64,000 nucleotides of DNA from Diphasiastrum complanatum (taxonomy: Eukaryota > Streptophyta > Lycopodiopsida > Lycopodiales > Lycopodiaceae), in the NCBI GenBank assembly GCA_029204225.1, contig CM055109.1, forward strand, positions 23,030,422-23,094,421, in the 5' to 3' direction. Positions 34,746-49,568 of this stretch are shown in pieces. Below the pieces are notes generated by a model that worked only from the letters and a program-made list of their open reading frames with translations, was not told the DNA's origin and did no database searches. Made by a program: the position numbers and the translations under genes. Within the stretch, counting starts at the first letter, position 1; the number at the start of each line of letters is the position of its first letter.

Positions 34746-36480
34746 TGTATCTCCGATTTCTTATTTTTTGAATTGATGTATACATCTGTAAGAAACTAAG
34801 TTTTCTTCAGGCATTTTGAGATTTCTAGAGAGGTTTTATGGGAACTTCCATGCACAAGGAACTTTTGATTAGTTCCTATATAGGAAAAATGTCGAATTTC
34901 CTAGTTTCACACGATTTTTCCTAGTTAAAATGTGGATTTGGACCCCTTCTAACTAGGAAAGCTTTTTTCCTAATTAAAAAGTGCATGTGCATCAATTGCA
35001 TCTAGGGAAAACCTTGTTTTCCTAGATACATTTCTAACTTAGAAATTTTTTTCCTAGTTACAAAATGTATGTGTCTCAATTTCATATAGGAAATCATTTT
35101 ATTTCCAATATACATAATTAAAAAATAGTTTTCTTAGATATTATAACCCGACTCATATTTCCTATCCTCATTGACATTAATTGGTGATAGGCTAGTATTT
35201 TTTTTCAACATCTTTATAACATGGGCATCGACACTTTGGTCATTAGCCCCCTACATCAATTGACATGTTCATTGAATGCATGTTCACAACTTCTAGAACA
35301 AAACAGTCAAATCAAGGTGTCCAAATCCCTTCCTTGATCCAAAAGGTTACAAATCCCTGGTCCTTTCATTTTTTTAAAAGAAAAAAAAAAAAAGGTTGAT
35401 TTCTTTTCAAAAGGCACCATTGACTCTGTTAAGAGTAGAGGGTTAATGAGAACACTCCCTTAGATAATGCCTCAACAATGTTGACATTTGGAGAGGCATT
35501 TTAAGGGCTAGATTTTGTTGAATATTAACGTGAAAGGTAAAATCAATTTTATATGCATCAATTTCACCCTCAAGTCAAAAAGTTGAACATCAAAAAATTA
35601 CAAATATATTTTTTACTATTGGGCATTGTAGCAAGGTTGAAATGTTATACTAAAGCAACTCAAAAAATGGATAACAATCATGGTGCCTGATCTCCATGTG
35701 GCCCCAATAAAAAGTACATAATGGTTTTGCGAATTCTTTAACAAGAAGAATTCGAGCTTATGACCACTTCATGTATGACTAGAGATTGCCAATTGATTGA
35801 TCAACTTAGAGTAAGCTTGTGTTTACGACATTTAAGTAGATTCAATTTTATGTCTACACACAGTATAGCTTGATTTTGGACCCTATGACTTGACATAGAA
35901 TAATTAAGCTCGTCAATCTCAATTTTAGGACATTTAAATTGCTCGAATTTGATCTCTTTTGGATGAAATTATTCCTATCACTCAAGATAGCTCAAATTTG
36001 ATGTTAATCAACCAAGATATATTTGATAAAAATCAGAAAATGGATCTTAATTAGATCTATTTTAGATCAATAAGAGTGATTGACAACATGGATGATTGAT
36101 CTAGATCAAGACTAGCACTTAAAACTAACTCTCATTATCAATTACTTCACTTCCAAGCAAGAACAATAAAAAATAATGATCCCACGGCCTCACACGTGTG
36201 AAATATAGTGAGTGTACGGCCTGCTAACAGAGAAAATGATTACTAACCAGATCCTAAGCATTCACATCAAAATATCATGTATAAGAGAGTGATAACAACA
36301 AGATTTGTTCCCAAACCAATGCTCATCAACATTAGTTTCAAAATGGATCCATCATAGCCACTTATAGCATGTGTGAGAAAGTTCACTAAGCTTATCCTAA
36401 TCCATTTAGCTTAGATTCCACTAATTTTCCACATCATCATTGGTGGCTAGTCTTGACCTTCTAGATTTGATCAGCAAGGC
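34746..36480. other. Non-coding DNA with degenerate repeats
   Basis: At 34870-35110 the phrase TTCCTAGTTA.AA.TG..T recurs at roughly 80-bp spacing. At 35780-36060 phrases like ATCACTCAAGATAGCTCAAA connect it to the repeat field at 43160-45060. CACACGTGTG lies at 36191-36200. No gene. Confidence 0.45.
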
Positions 36481-36499
36481 AATATGAATAAGATCATAC

Positions 36500-38105
36500 A
36501 TTTTGAAGTTTGATCTCCTTTGCTTGAACCTTTTCCCTCAAAAAATGGTGAGCAATCTCTATGTGCTTGCTCCTTGCATGGAATGTAGGATTGGTTGCTA
36601 ATGCTTGGCTGGATTGGTTGTCACAATAGATTCTTGGCTCCTCCTCAGCCTTCTTGACTTGTAGCTCCACCAATAGCCTCTTTAATATTTAACCACAAGA
36701 CTTCCTTGGTTGTTGATGACAAAGCATTGTATTCTGACTCGGTTGAAGAAAGAGAGAATATATCTTGCTTTTTGGAAAGCCAAGATATATGCCATCACCT
36801 AGAAAGGTAGCAAAAGCACTTGTGGACGTCCTATCCACCTTATCACCTACAAAATCAGCATATGAATAGGCCCTCAGAGAAAGATTAGTTCCATGATACA
36901 ATATACCAAAGTTCTTGGTGGCCGAGATATATCTTAGCACTCTTTTTGCATTTTCCAACAAACTAGTGGATTTCGCATAAATTGGCTTAGCTTGCCTACA
37001 ATATAACTTAGATCAGGTCTAGTTATAGTTAGATATATTAGAGAGCCTATAAGCCTTATATATAGTGTGATGTCCTCAAAGGATGATTCATCATACTATT
37101 AGAGACTTTTACATTTTGCTCCATAGGAGTATCTACTCTTTTGCAATCTTTCATTCCAAATTTCTCTAAGATAGAAGATGCATATTTGTATTGACAAATA
37201 AAATTGAATTCCTTTCCTTTTGATACTTCTGTGCCTAGTATGAAATGAAGAATACCTAGATCTACCATCTTAAACTCTTTAGACAATGCTATTTTCACTT
37301 CTCTTATGCCTTCATGACCATTACCACTAAGAATAATGTCATCTACATACAAAATAAGAATAATAATCTTTCCTTCATTAAATCTCATGCACAAAGAAGG
37401 TTCATAAGGACTAAAAACAAAATGAATAGAGATTGAGAATTTATTCAACCTAGAGTACCAAGCTTTAGGTGCTTGCTTGAGCCCATAGAGGCTCCTTTGC
37501 AATAAATATACTTTGTCTTTAAGATCCTCCTTAATGAACCCCTCGGGCTGCCTCATAGTAGATTTCCTCTTCCAAAAAGTCATTTAGGAAGGCATTAGTC
37601 ACATCAAGCTGAAAAAGAGTCCAATTGAAAGTAGTTGCAAGAGATATAATCAACCTTATAGTAACTAGTTTAGCAACAAGAGCAAATGTTCCATCAAAAT
37701 CTACTCCCTTGGTTTGTAAGAAGCCCTTTTCCACTAGCTTTGCTTTATGCTTGTTGATTTTTCCATCTTGGTTGTACTTCAATCTGAAGATCCATTTGCA
37801 TTCAAGTGGTTTCCTTTCATAAGGAAGATCCACAAGCTTGCATGTATGATTCTCCATAAGAGCATCATAGTGACTTTATAGCATCTTCAAAGCAACTTGG
37901 TTCATCAAGCATTGAGGTGAGAAAAGTATAAGAGGTAAGAGAATGAGTGCCTTCCCTTTGCTCACCCTTGTCCACATATGTGAGCCTTGATGGCTCGGCC
38001 CTCCTTCTTGAAGATCTTCTTGGAGCACTGGGGTCTTGAGGTGGATCCTCAAGATCTTGATCATAAGATGGCTCCTCCTCAAATCTTGCAAGATCCTTGG
38101 CATAG
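36500..38105 (-). mobile_element. Ty1/copia RT and RNase H, multiply disrupted
   Basis: In minus-strand order: a linker (SSRRAEPSRLTYVDKG), RT start KWIFRLKYNQDGKINKHKAK and FQLDVTNAFLNDFLEE, then after a shift QRSLYGLKQAPKAWYSRLNK, LILYVDDIILSGN (YVDD kept), and then ENAKRVLRYISATKNFGILY, YADFVGDKVDRTSTSAF and the end of RNase H in broken frames to about 36510. At least three frameshifts or stops (about 37560, 37080 and 36780). Gag, protease and integrase are missing. It belongs to a family related to the 21-23 kb element. Confidence 0.85.
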
Positions 38106-38684
38106 TACTGGATCTATGTTATACCAGATAGGCGAGTTAAAATTTGACTCGCCACCTACTCCATTTAACTCATCACTTTTCCAGATTGTTCTGATTATCA
38201 TTTGAAGCAAGTAGGTACCTCGGCAAGTTAAAATCATACTCACATTGTTTGACTAGCCAACAATGAAAACTGAATATTTTTCTAAGCATCTGACAATCAA
38301 AACCCATCTAAATTTTTGGTTATTTTTATTTTTTCCGATTTTCTTTTGGATATGCATTTACGCTACCTTTCATCCATCTAACTTTTGTTTAGATCCCGAA
38401 TTTATTTTGATCAGAGTTTACTTTCATTTCGATTTGATCCACATCCAGACTGATCACCTAAATACAGAAAATACTTACAAAAAAATCTAAAGAGAAAAAA
38501 AAGAAAAGACAAAAATAGCCTCACCTCCCATTCCATTGTATGCATCTTAGATCTGGTAGGAGATTATTCATTCTAGATCCTCCAGGAATTCGTAAAGGTA
38601 CTCAAAATACCCTTAGGCACCCTTACTCAAAACGCATCCGACCGTCTGGGAAGGATTGAAAACTAACATAGATGGACCGGGCAG

Positions 38685-39029
38685 AGATAGATTGAAGCGC
38701 ACCCCACCAATTTGGTGCCGGATGTAGAAGTAGAGGGATCACAACCAGTCCACCAAGTAGGGCTAGGGTGGGAAAAAGATGCCAAGCATGTAACAGTCCC
38801 AATCACACATAGGGGGTTTCCACGAGAATCGGCCACAGTCGACGGAGAATCTGGAGTGAACATCATCCCTCCAAGCTATATCACGAATAGGGACTTACTT
38901 TTGTAAGTGTTCCTTTTACTATCCGACTAGCTGATCAGTCTAGTGTGAAACCATTAGGCATAACCAAGGAGGTGCACACAAAAGTAGCCAGAATTCATTT
39001 CATGCTAGACAGAGTAGCTAACCAACTGG
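38685..39029 (+). mobile_element. Ty3/gypsy aspartic protease fragment
   Basis: The frame runs KHVTVPITHRGFP, ATVDGESGVNIIPPSYI to TAA 38904-38906. After a frameshift it continues PFTIRLADQSSVKPLGITKE, and then VARIHF. This is the retropepsin layout of gypsy elements, with the active-site triad written DGES in place of D(S/T)G, and the LAD.S.V.PLGI strand after it. The frameshift makes it inactive. RT and integrase are not adjacent. On the right it runs into DNA that was split by the non-autonomous copia element. Confidence 0.6.
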
Positions 39030-39803
39030 AATAGCTGGAAGATCAACCAACCAACACATTTGATGCAAAAATTGTTGCCCCTGCATGTGAAGCCTCAATC
39101 TTCTATTATTGGTCCTATAGTACGATATGCAAATTTAGAGTCGGAGTAAGATATTATCTATTTCATGAGTCATGACTTGGAATACAACATCGACCTACCC
39201 GTTTTTGTATTTAAGTCAATATTGACATCCTTACATTTTGCCAACATTTCTGAGTGAAATGGTAGTCCTAGGATGAGAGTCAACAAAGCAGCTTTATTGT
39301 GTCTTTGAGAAAAAAAGAAAAAATGGCAACAATTGAATCAACTTGTGCATGAAGCCAAGGTGAGACACTTGATGCTCTTTGCTTTGAGGCAGAATGCAAC
39401 AACTGAATGAAAGTGAGATAATCATGCAACCGAGATTGGATAAAAGACTATAGCAACTGTAAGATATCAACCCATAGAGATATGGTGAGATGATAACAAA
39501 TGAACTTAATGCATAAAGAATCTTTAAGAAGTTTGGACGTGAAGGCATTATGATTGTAAGAAATGTCTATGTACAAATATCCAAAAGCAAAGACTCATGA
39601 GTTTGAGAGTATTGAAGAGGCTAGTCATGTGTTGATGCACATAGGCGCATATACCTCAATATTATAGTCGGACTTGTCACATAAATAAATAGGGATCTAG
39701 ACCTGTCTTGAATTTAGACATCGAGATGCCTAGAATTGCCATAGATCACCACCTTGATCATGACATACTTTTCCAATCCAAGGCGATTTTGCCATGTCCT
39801 ATG

Positions 39804-40619
39804 TGTGAGAAATTGGCAAAAATCTAGCTTGGTATTTTTTTATGATAGAAGTTTGTAAGTGAATCTCACATGTGTGGAGGATGTTCCCACATGTGGAGAA
39901 TTGTAAAGTAAATAAAAATTGTTTGATATAGGGGTCTCATAGAATTTCATAGTCAAGCATTTACGTGTAGGATGTTGATAGGGCATAGATGGCAAATTAT
40001 CCATTTCCACTTGTAATGCCACTATTGAGCCAAAATAGAGTAGGAGGCCAAACTCGTGCCAATCAGAGTGTAGACAAGTGTAATGCTTTTGTTTGATGAA
40101 GTTTAAGAGGTCCAATAGGATTTAGAGGTGGAACCATGAGTGGTCCAATAGAATTTGAGGTTTGCTTGAAAATGGTCCAATAGAATTTAGAGGTGAATGG
40201 ATCAATGGTCCAATAGGATTAAGAGGTGGTAAAAGTGTGGTCCAATCATAGTTAGGCATAGTGGTAGCTCGTGGATCTACTAGTATCATTGTACTTCTCA
40301 TTTGGATCTAATTGATTTTGAGATTGAGTGGATTTTGTGAGTAACTGGTTTTCTAGCTTTCTCTCTCTACTTGAGAGCTCATGATGATTTTCTCTCTCTA
40401 CCCAAGGAGAGCAGCTTGTTTTTACTTAGACTATTTTTGGAACACTTCCCACACGTGTGAGTGAGAGTTGGAAGTGATTGAATGCATGTAGTAGTGTGTT
40501 TTTTCCATAGAATAAAAGATAGATCTTGAATCTCAATCTAGTCTTGATCTTGGTGCATCTACACACCTTAAGAGATCACAAATACATGTTGTGGACAGTC
40601 CACACGTGTGAAATCAACA
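39804..40619 (+). repeat. 5' LTR of the non-autonomous copia element
   Basis: 816 bp, TGTGAG...TCAACA. Contains two CACACGTGTG palindromes (40450-40459, 40601-40610). It differs from the 826-bp right LTR by few substitutions and a ~10-bp difference near 39985/42064. Confidence 0.93.
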
Positions 40620-40632
40620 TGGTATTAGAGCC
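40620..40632 (+). promoter_or_regulatory. Primer-binding site (initiator tRNA-Met)
   Basis: TGGTATTAGAGCC directly after the LTR end. It matches the common TGGTATCAGAGC type with one change. Confidence 0.85.
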
Positions 40633-41885
40633 TACCTAAGGTTACCATGGATTTTGAGCCATTTGAATGAAAACTATTCATCAATCTTGAGCTAGAAATT
40701 GTGAAGATCCATTTTCCTAGCTATCTTGTCCAATTTTGGATCAAAAGAGATCAATAGGGCATTGATTGGGTCTAAACTGGTATTGTACGGAATTAGGTGC
40801 TCAGACACGTGTGAGGAACATCCAATTTCAGTTTGGGAGTTCTCTTTCATGTTTGATCCAAAAATCTTGCTAGATAGCTTTTTTGAAGCTATTCTTGTCT
40901 AGTTTTTAATGCAATCAGTTTCATTCCATTTGGTTGTGCCAATCAAAAGTTATAAGCTTTTGAAGAGGGTTAGGTAGGGCACCTAGACCTGGGTGGACAC
41001 ATTTGGTTTGGTCAAGAGATTGCTTGTTTGATCCAAAATCACAATTGAATGCTTACCAATCTCATCTATATGTGATCTAGGCACTGTGTTGAGATCTTAG
41101 CCATTTTGTTTCATGCAATATCATTGTATTTGAGTCAAATTTGGTTTCTTAGTGTATTTCACACGTGATAAGAGTGTTTGATCCTAACTTTGCCCATACT
41201 CCATCATTTGATGTGTAGTAGATCTAGTTTTGGAGAGATTGAGATAGCTAATGAGAATCATCTCACAGTTTGTTGCAAGATCTTGCATAGGAGATGGTAG
41301 CACACCATTATTGGATCCTATAGTGAGAGAGAAGCAACATATTTTGTTCATCACTTTTATTTATCTCCACTTTACATGACTTCAATGAGTTCATACTTGC
41401 TGCAACCAAGTGAGAGATTGTCTACTTCCAATTATTGAATATGGAAGTTGAGGATGGAATCCATCTTGATACTCCAAGATATAGTTCATTGTATGTGGAC
41501 TAGTCAAGCTAGAAAGCATAATCTTGATAATCATCATTGTTTCACATCTTATGATCTTAAACTCCATGATCCTTATGAGGCTTGGAACCCTCAGATTTCT
41601 ATACTTATGGTGCATCCATCGTGCAAGTGGAACTCTCAAAGCAAAGATCATCATAAAGCATGGAGGAAGCCCATGATCATAGTGGCATATTGGTGGAGCA
41701 CTCTTCAAAGGCATTGGCAAGAGATCTCTACCAAAAAGATCTTATCATGGATATGGTGAGGGTGCTACTATGATGGATCCCTTGGCTGATCTTGACTTCT
41801 TATGCATACCAAAGGATCCACTCAAAAAGATTTACAAAATTCTCAAATGATCTAGTACCTTTCCAAGCTATTTTTTGAGGAGGAG

Positions 41886-42711
41886 TGTGTAAAATTGGCA
41901 AAAATCTAGCTTGGTATTTTTTTATGATAGAAGTTTGTAAGTGAATCTCACATGTGTGGAGGATGTTCCCACGTGTGGAGAATTGTAAAGTAAATAATTT
42001 TTTTTTGATATAGGGGTCTCATAGAATTTCATAGTCAAGCATTTAGGTGTAGGATGTTGATAGGGTCAGATTTGGCATAGATGGCAAATTATCCATTTCC
42101 ACTTGTAATGCCACTATTGAGCCAAAATAGAGTAGGAGGCCAGACTCGTGCCAATTAGAGTGTAGACAAGTGTAATGCTTTTGTTTGATGAAGTTTAAGA
42201 GGTCCAATAGGATTTAGAGGTGGAACCATGAGTGGTCCAATAGATTTTGAGGTTTGCTTGAAAATGGTCCAATAGAATTTTGAGGTGAATGGATCAATGG
42301 TCCAATAGGATTAAGAGGTGGCAAAAGTGTGGTCCAATCATAGTTAAGCATAGTGGTAGCTCGTGGATCTACTAGTATCATTGTACTTCTCATTTGGATC
42401 TAATTGATTTTGAGATTGAGTGGATTTTGTGAGTAATTGGTTTTCTAGCTTTCTCTCTCTACCCGAGAGCTCATGATGATTTTCTCTCTCTACCCAAGGA
42501 GAGCAGCTTGTTTTTACTTAGATTATTTTTGGAACACTTCCCACACGTGTGAGTGAGAGTTGGAAGTGATTGAATGCATGTAGTAGTGTGTTTTTGCCAT
42601 AGAATAAAAGATAGATCTTGAATCTCAATCTAGTCTTGATCTTGGTGCATCTACACACCTTAGGAGATCACAAATACATGTTGTGGACAGTCCACACGTG
42701 TGAAATCAACA
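41886..42711 (+). repeat. 3' LTR of the non-autonomous copia element
   Basis: 826 bp, TGTGTA...TCAACA, preceded by the purine tract and followed by the target duplicate CTATG. Confidence 0.93.
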
Positions 42712-42716
42712 CTATG

Positions 42717-43160
42717 AATCGTAGGTTGGAGATCTATGGATATAATTTCCTTGGACATGACCCTTGGATTTATTGCTACTGGAGATCTTTCTCTAGAGGT
42801 CAATAATGAGGGTTCTCAAGTAAAAGCTATATTGTATATCCGGATAAACCAACATTGGTTTCTGCTAGCCGCCAACACGTGAGAGTTATTTGAATTTATG
42901 GGCTGGATCTAAGTGAAACCTCTAGAATCCATTCGAGCCTTGGTAGCATCCCATAGGGGCTTGGATCCTATTAGAACTGAATGGTTTCTAACACATGGTC
43001 TCCTGAGTTTCAATTATATCCTACCTAAGATCATGGGTGCTCCAAATTCGATACATCACAGTACCCTCCTTTGCACATGGAGTAGTAACCCATCGCTCAC
43101 CAGATGGCTGCCCCTCTTAGACATTAACCCGCATTAGGTATTTAGGGATGGATGTCAATA
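42717..43160 (+). other. Right flank of the insertion, weak reading frames only
   Basis: Across the restored junction (39803 to 42717) the plus strand stays open for some codons, and 42913-43137 is open again (RALVASHRGLDPIRTEWF), but no family is recognised. It may be a further part of the gypsy relic at 38685. Confidence 0.25.
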
Positions 43161-45060
43161 ACGTTCATCAAATTTGATGCTCTACACAAGAATGTCCACG
43201 TAGGTGACTTAGCCAATGAAATAGTCAAAGAAGTACACTGGTTCAAGATCTGTATCTACTTTGCATACTACACTAATCACTCGTGTAAGAGCCTCTATCA
43301 GTTGAGATAGCTCAAACTGATGTCTATCACTTGATATAGCTTAAACTTGATGTCTATCACTTGAGATAGGTCAATCTTAGTAACTCAAGATTATCCATTG
43401 AATAATCAAATTGCATTTTCAGTTGCAACATTCGGATTGCTCAAATTCGACCTCTTATCAATGGATTTGTCCCCTATCACACAATATAGCCCAAAGTTGA
43501 TGTCTACTATCACTCGAGATAGAGGGATTTTGGACCTTATCCCTCAAGATTATCCCCTTAGTGGTCAACTTCAAGGAATCTTGAGTTTAGGAAATTTTGA
43601 GTGGCTTCAATCTTATCCTACATGCATGTGAAACAACACAATTTTGCTCCTTATCACTTGAAACATCTGAGAGAACTCGATTTTGGTCCATGTCACTTGA
43701 CATTGCTCATTGAATAATCACAATTGACAAACATCACATGAAATAACTCAAATTTGATATCTATCGATGTAAACAACCCCATTTTGGCACTTTTCACTCT
43801 AGGTTGTTGATAGAGTGATCGACTCTAATTTATGTTGAGCTTACAGAACTCAAATAGAAGAAATTTGGTGCCTAATCTGCTATATCAATATTTGTCGACT
43901 TCAACCCCTTGTCGATGGTTTGAACCTATCACATGAGATAACTCAAAGTTGATGCTCAAGTGATCACCTCAAGCTTAGGACAAGCATATTGCTTAAGTTT
44001 AATCCCTTTTGTCAGGATAATTGGCTATCACTCAATATAACTCAAGTTTATTACTCAATTTTGGTCCCTATCACTTGACATGTGGGATAGCTCACTTGTG
44101 GTGATGTCCATTCAATGATGAAATTAGCAGAATATTGACTTCAAGATATGGAGTAGCTCGAATTTGGTGTTTATCACTACACATAGCTCAAATTAAATGC
44201 CTAAATTGACATGGTTGATCAAGTGATTAGACCACTATATTAAGATTTGTCAACTTCGACCCCTTATCAATGGAGTTGACCCCTGTCACATGAGATCACT
44301 CAAATTCGACGTTGAAGTGATTGAGTGATTGAATTTGATTAATCTAAAGTTTAGACAATACCTTTTGGCCCCTTTTGATGTCAATAACCCATGGCTTGAT
44401 TATGATGCATACATATTAGAAAGTCAATTTTGGTCCATGTTGCTATACATGGCTCATTGATCCATCCTATTTGTCTTTAACTCAGGATAGTTCATAATGG
44501 ATGTCTAACATATGATTTTGGTCATTATCATTTGACATGGTCATAAAATTCAGCCAATCTCAATATATTCAAATTGCTCAATTTTGACTCTATCATTGGA
44601 ATTGACACATATCACATGAGATAGCTCAATTTTGGGCCCTTATCACTTGAATTTTTCCTAGAATGTCTCTTAATAATAGGTGACCATGTGCATGTTTAAC
44701 CCTTGTCCCCTATCACACACTATAGCTCAAAGTTGATGTCTACTATCACTATAGAGGGATTTTGGACCTTTTCACTCAATATTATCCACTGAGTGGTCAA
44801 CTTCAAGGAATATTGAGTTTAGGAAAGTCAAATGGCTTGAATATGATGCTACATGTATCGAATGATCGAAATTGACTAATAGTGAGATAGTACATTTTGA
44901 TTGGTCAATGGAATTGACCTGTATGGCATGAGATAGTTCAAATTTTGAATCTATCTCCAGATAGCTCAGTTGTAGCCCTTGTCATTGAAGATTTGTCATA
45001 GCATTATTGAATTCAGAGAATTACAAGCCTGCAAAATTCGAATGTTTATGTGAGAGATTT
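43160..45060. repeat. Field of degenerate GAGATAGCTCAA repeats
   Basis: For about 1.9 kb the phrases TCTATCACTTGAGATAGCTC, AAATTTGATGTCTATC, TTTTGGTCC.TATCACTTGA and ATTGA.TGATC recur dozens of times in direct orientation, with irregular spacing of a few tens of bases. Related text is at 35780-36060 and, in the same plus-strand reading, at 59200-59350. No coding capacity. Probably expanded from an LTR-element untranslated region. Confidence 0.75.
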
Positions 45061-45198
45061 CAACTAGTTTGATCAATTTGGTCAAATTTGTTTGCTTGGC
45101 AATTGAGGCCAATTTCCATATTAAACTTAGAGTTTGACTTTTCAAAGTTATATTAGTCTAAAAGCATTTGAATTACCACTTTTTGAAAGTGAGGGAAA

Positions 45199-45659
45199 TG
45201 TAGGAGGTCGAGTTTAGTAGATTCAATCTAGTCCACATTATTGATAAGGTTTTTGTTACGGAGGGAAACCAAGATCATTAATGAGTCATGGATCTATTAT
45301 ATATAGCTATACACACGTGGGAAGAGAAGCATTATCTCTCTCTCATCTCATTTCATGCTTACACATGAGTTCTCTTGGGTTCATCTATCCATTGGTGCAC
45401 TATCTTGGTGATATCTTGCAATCTTGTGCGTAGATTGCTCATTTTATGCTATATTTGGATCCACACATGTGAAATATAGTAGCTTAATGTTTTTGTATGG
45501 ACAAAAAGTTCATATTATATTATGTTTGATGTATGAGGAATATCTAGTTGAGTTTGCATCTCTAGGGTTTCTACATTGGCATTGATGAATTTTGTGTTGT
45601 CTTTCTAACCAAAGATCAAGAGATGTTAATGGATCTTAAATGATTTATTTTTCTTCACA
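45199..45659 (+). mobile_element. Copia-type LTR with primer-binding site
   Basis: The right end ...CTTCACA is followed directly by TGGTATCAGAGC (45660-45671), a perfect tRNA-Met primer site. A TATA-like TTATATATAG lies at 45297 and a CACACATGTG palindrome at 45472. The left end is placed at TGTAGGAGG because a purine-rich GTGAGGGAAA stands before it. Text at 45418-45530 recurs on the minus strand at 50811-50945, next to a copia gag-protease. No gag follows on the right. Confidence 0.65.
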
Positions 45660-45671
45660 TGGTATCAGAGC

Positions 45672-49007
<3,336 letters not shown>

Positions 49008-49568
49008 CTAAGCCACATTGAGGTGATCCATCTCTATGGCTAGAGGCTTATTGATATCCAAGAGGATGAGAGGAAGTGAATGATCCCAGTGAGATTCCAA
49101 GGGTGTCAATAAAGTGATGAGGCCGCAATTGTCGACGAAGTAGCACACACTCTTATCCGGGCACCGATGGTACTTCTTAAAGAACTGGCTGCAATTTGAA
49201 ATGAAATCTCGGGCCTGATCGTCTGTTTGTACATATTCCACATGGATAAGCCAATAGATCTTGTTGGTTGTGAACTCTGGTGTAAAAGCCTCACACCATT
49301 TGAGAGGGCAGTACTCCGGGTTTATCTGGAAATATGTGGGCGCACTGAGATAGCGTAAGAATGTCAGCTTATTTGCCAAGAACATGGCCCATCTCCAAGT
49401 TGGATGAGGCTTGAGTGCTTGAACTTTTGTGCAGCACTGCTCGAGATCGGGTATGGTAAACCCACCACGCTCTTCTTCTTTAGGATACTTGGCCTTAAAA
49501 GAATTGGACTTAAGCATATTTCGACTTGGATTATGAGGTGTCACCTGATGCCATTCAGGAGGTACCAC
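49008..49568 (-). CDS. Orphan protein, family not recognised
   Basis: A 186-codon minus frame from an ATG at 49568 to TAA 49008-49010, with balanced composition: GGFTIPDLEQCCTKVQALKP, LSAPTYFQINPEYCPLKWCE, IYWLIHVEYVQTDDQARDFI, CPDKSVCYFVDNCGLITLLT and DINKPLAIEMDHL. Upstream on the same strand (49570-50060) lies Pro/Ser/Thr-rich and Gln/Ala/Glu-rich text with stops, so the frame is probably the C-terminal part of a larger, broken protein. No catalytic motif is seen. Like 18333-19381 it is minus-strand and has a Pro/Ser/Thr-rich region. A real relation is unproven. Confidence 0.4.
   Translation of the reverse strand: MVPPEWHQVTPHNPSRNMLKSNSFKAKYPKEEERGGFTIPDLEQCCTKVQALKPHPTWRWAMFLANKLTFLRYLSAPTYFQINPEYCPLKWCEAFTPEFTTNKIYWLIHVEYVQTDDQARDFISNCSQFFKKYHRCPDKSVCYFVDNCGLITLLTPLESHWDHSLPLILLDINKPLAIEMDHLNVA

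Larger units (their letters stand above)
39804..42711 (+). mobile_element. Complete non-autonomous copia-type LTR element
   Basis: The 2908-bp element has LTRs at 39804-40619 and 41886-42711, a primer site TGGTATTAGAGCC at 40620-40632 flush with the left LTR, and a purine tract GAGGAGGAG at 41877-41885 flush with the right LTR. It is flanked by the 5-bp target duplication CTATG (39799-39803, 42712-42716). The 1266-bp interior has no pol. From about 41374 it keeps a stub of copia gag (MTSMSSYLLQPSERLSTSNY, then a stop, then KLRMESILILQD), like the gag at 31390. The interior tail resembles minus-strand text at 59580-59900. It moved with borrowed enzymes. Confidence 0.93.

Noticed and set aside
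41391-41759. Frames on both strands in the interior of the 39804 element
   Set aside because: They have no domain beyond the gag stub, whose own frame has a stop; treated as non-coding interior.
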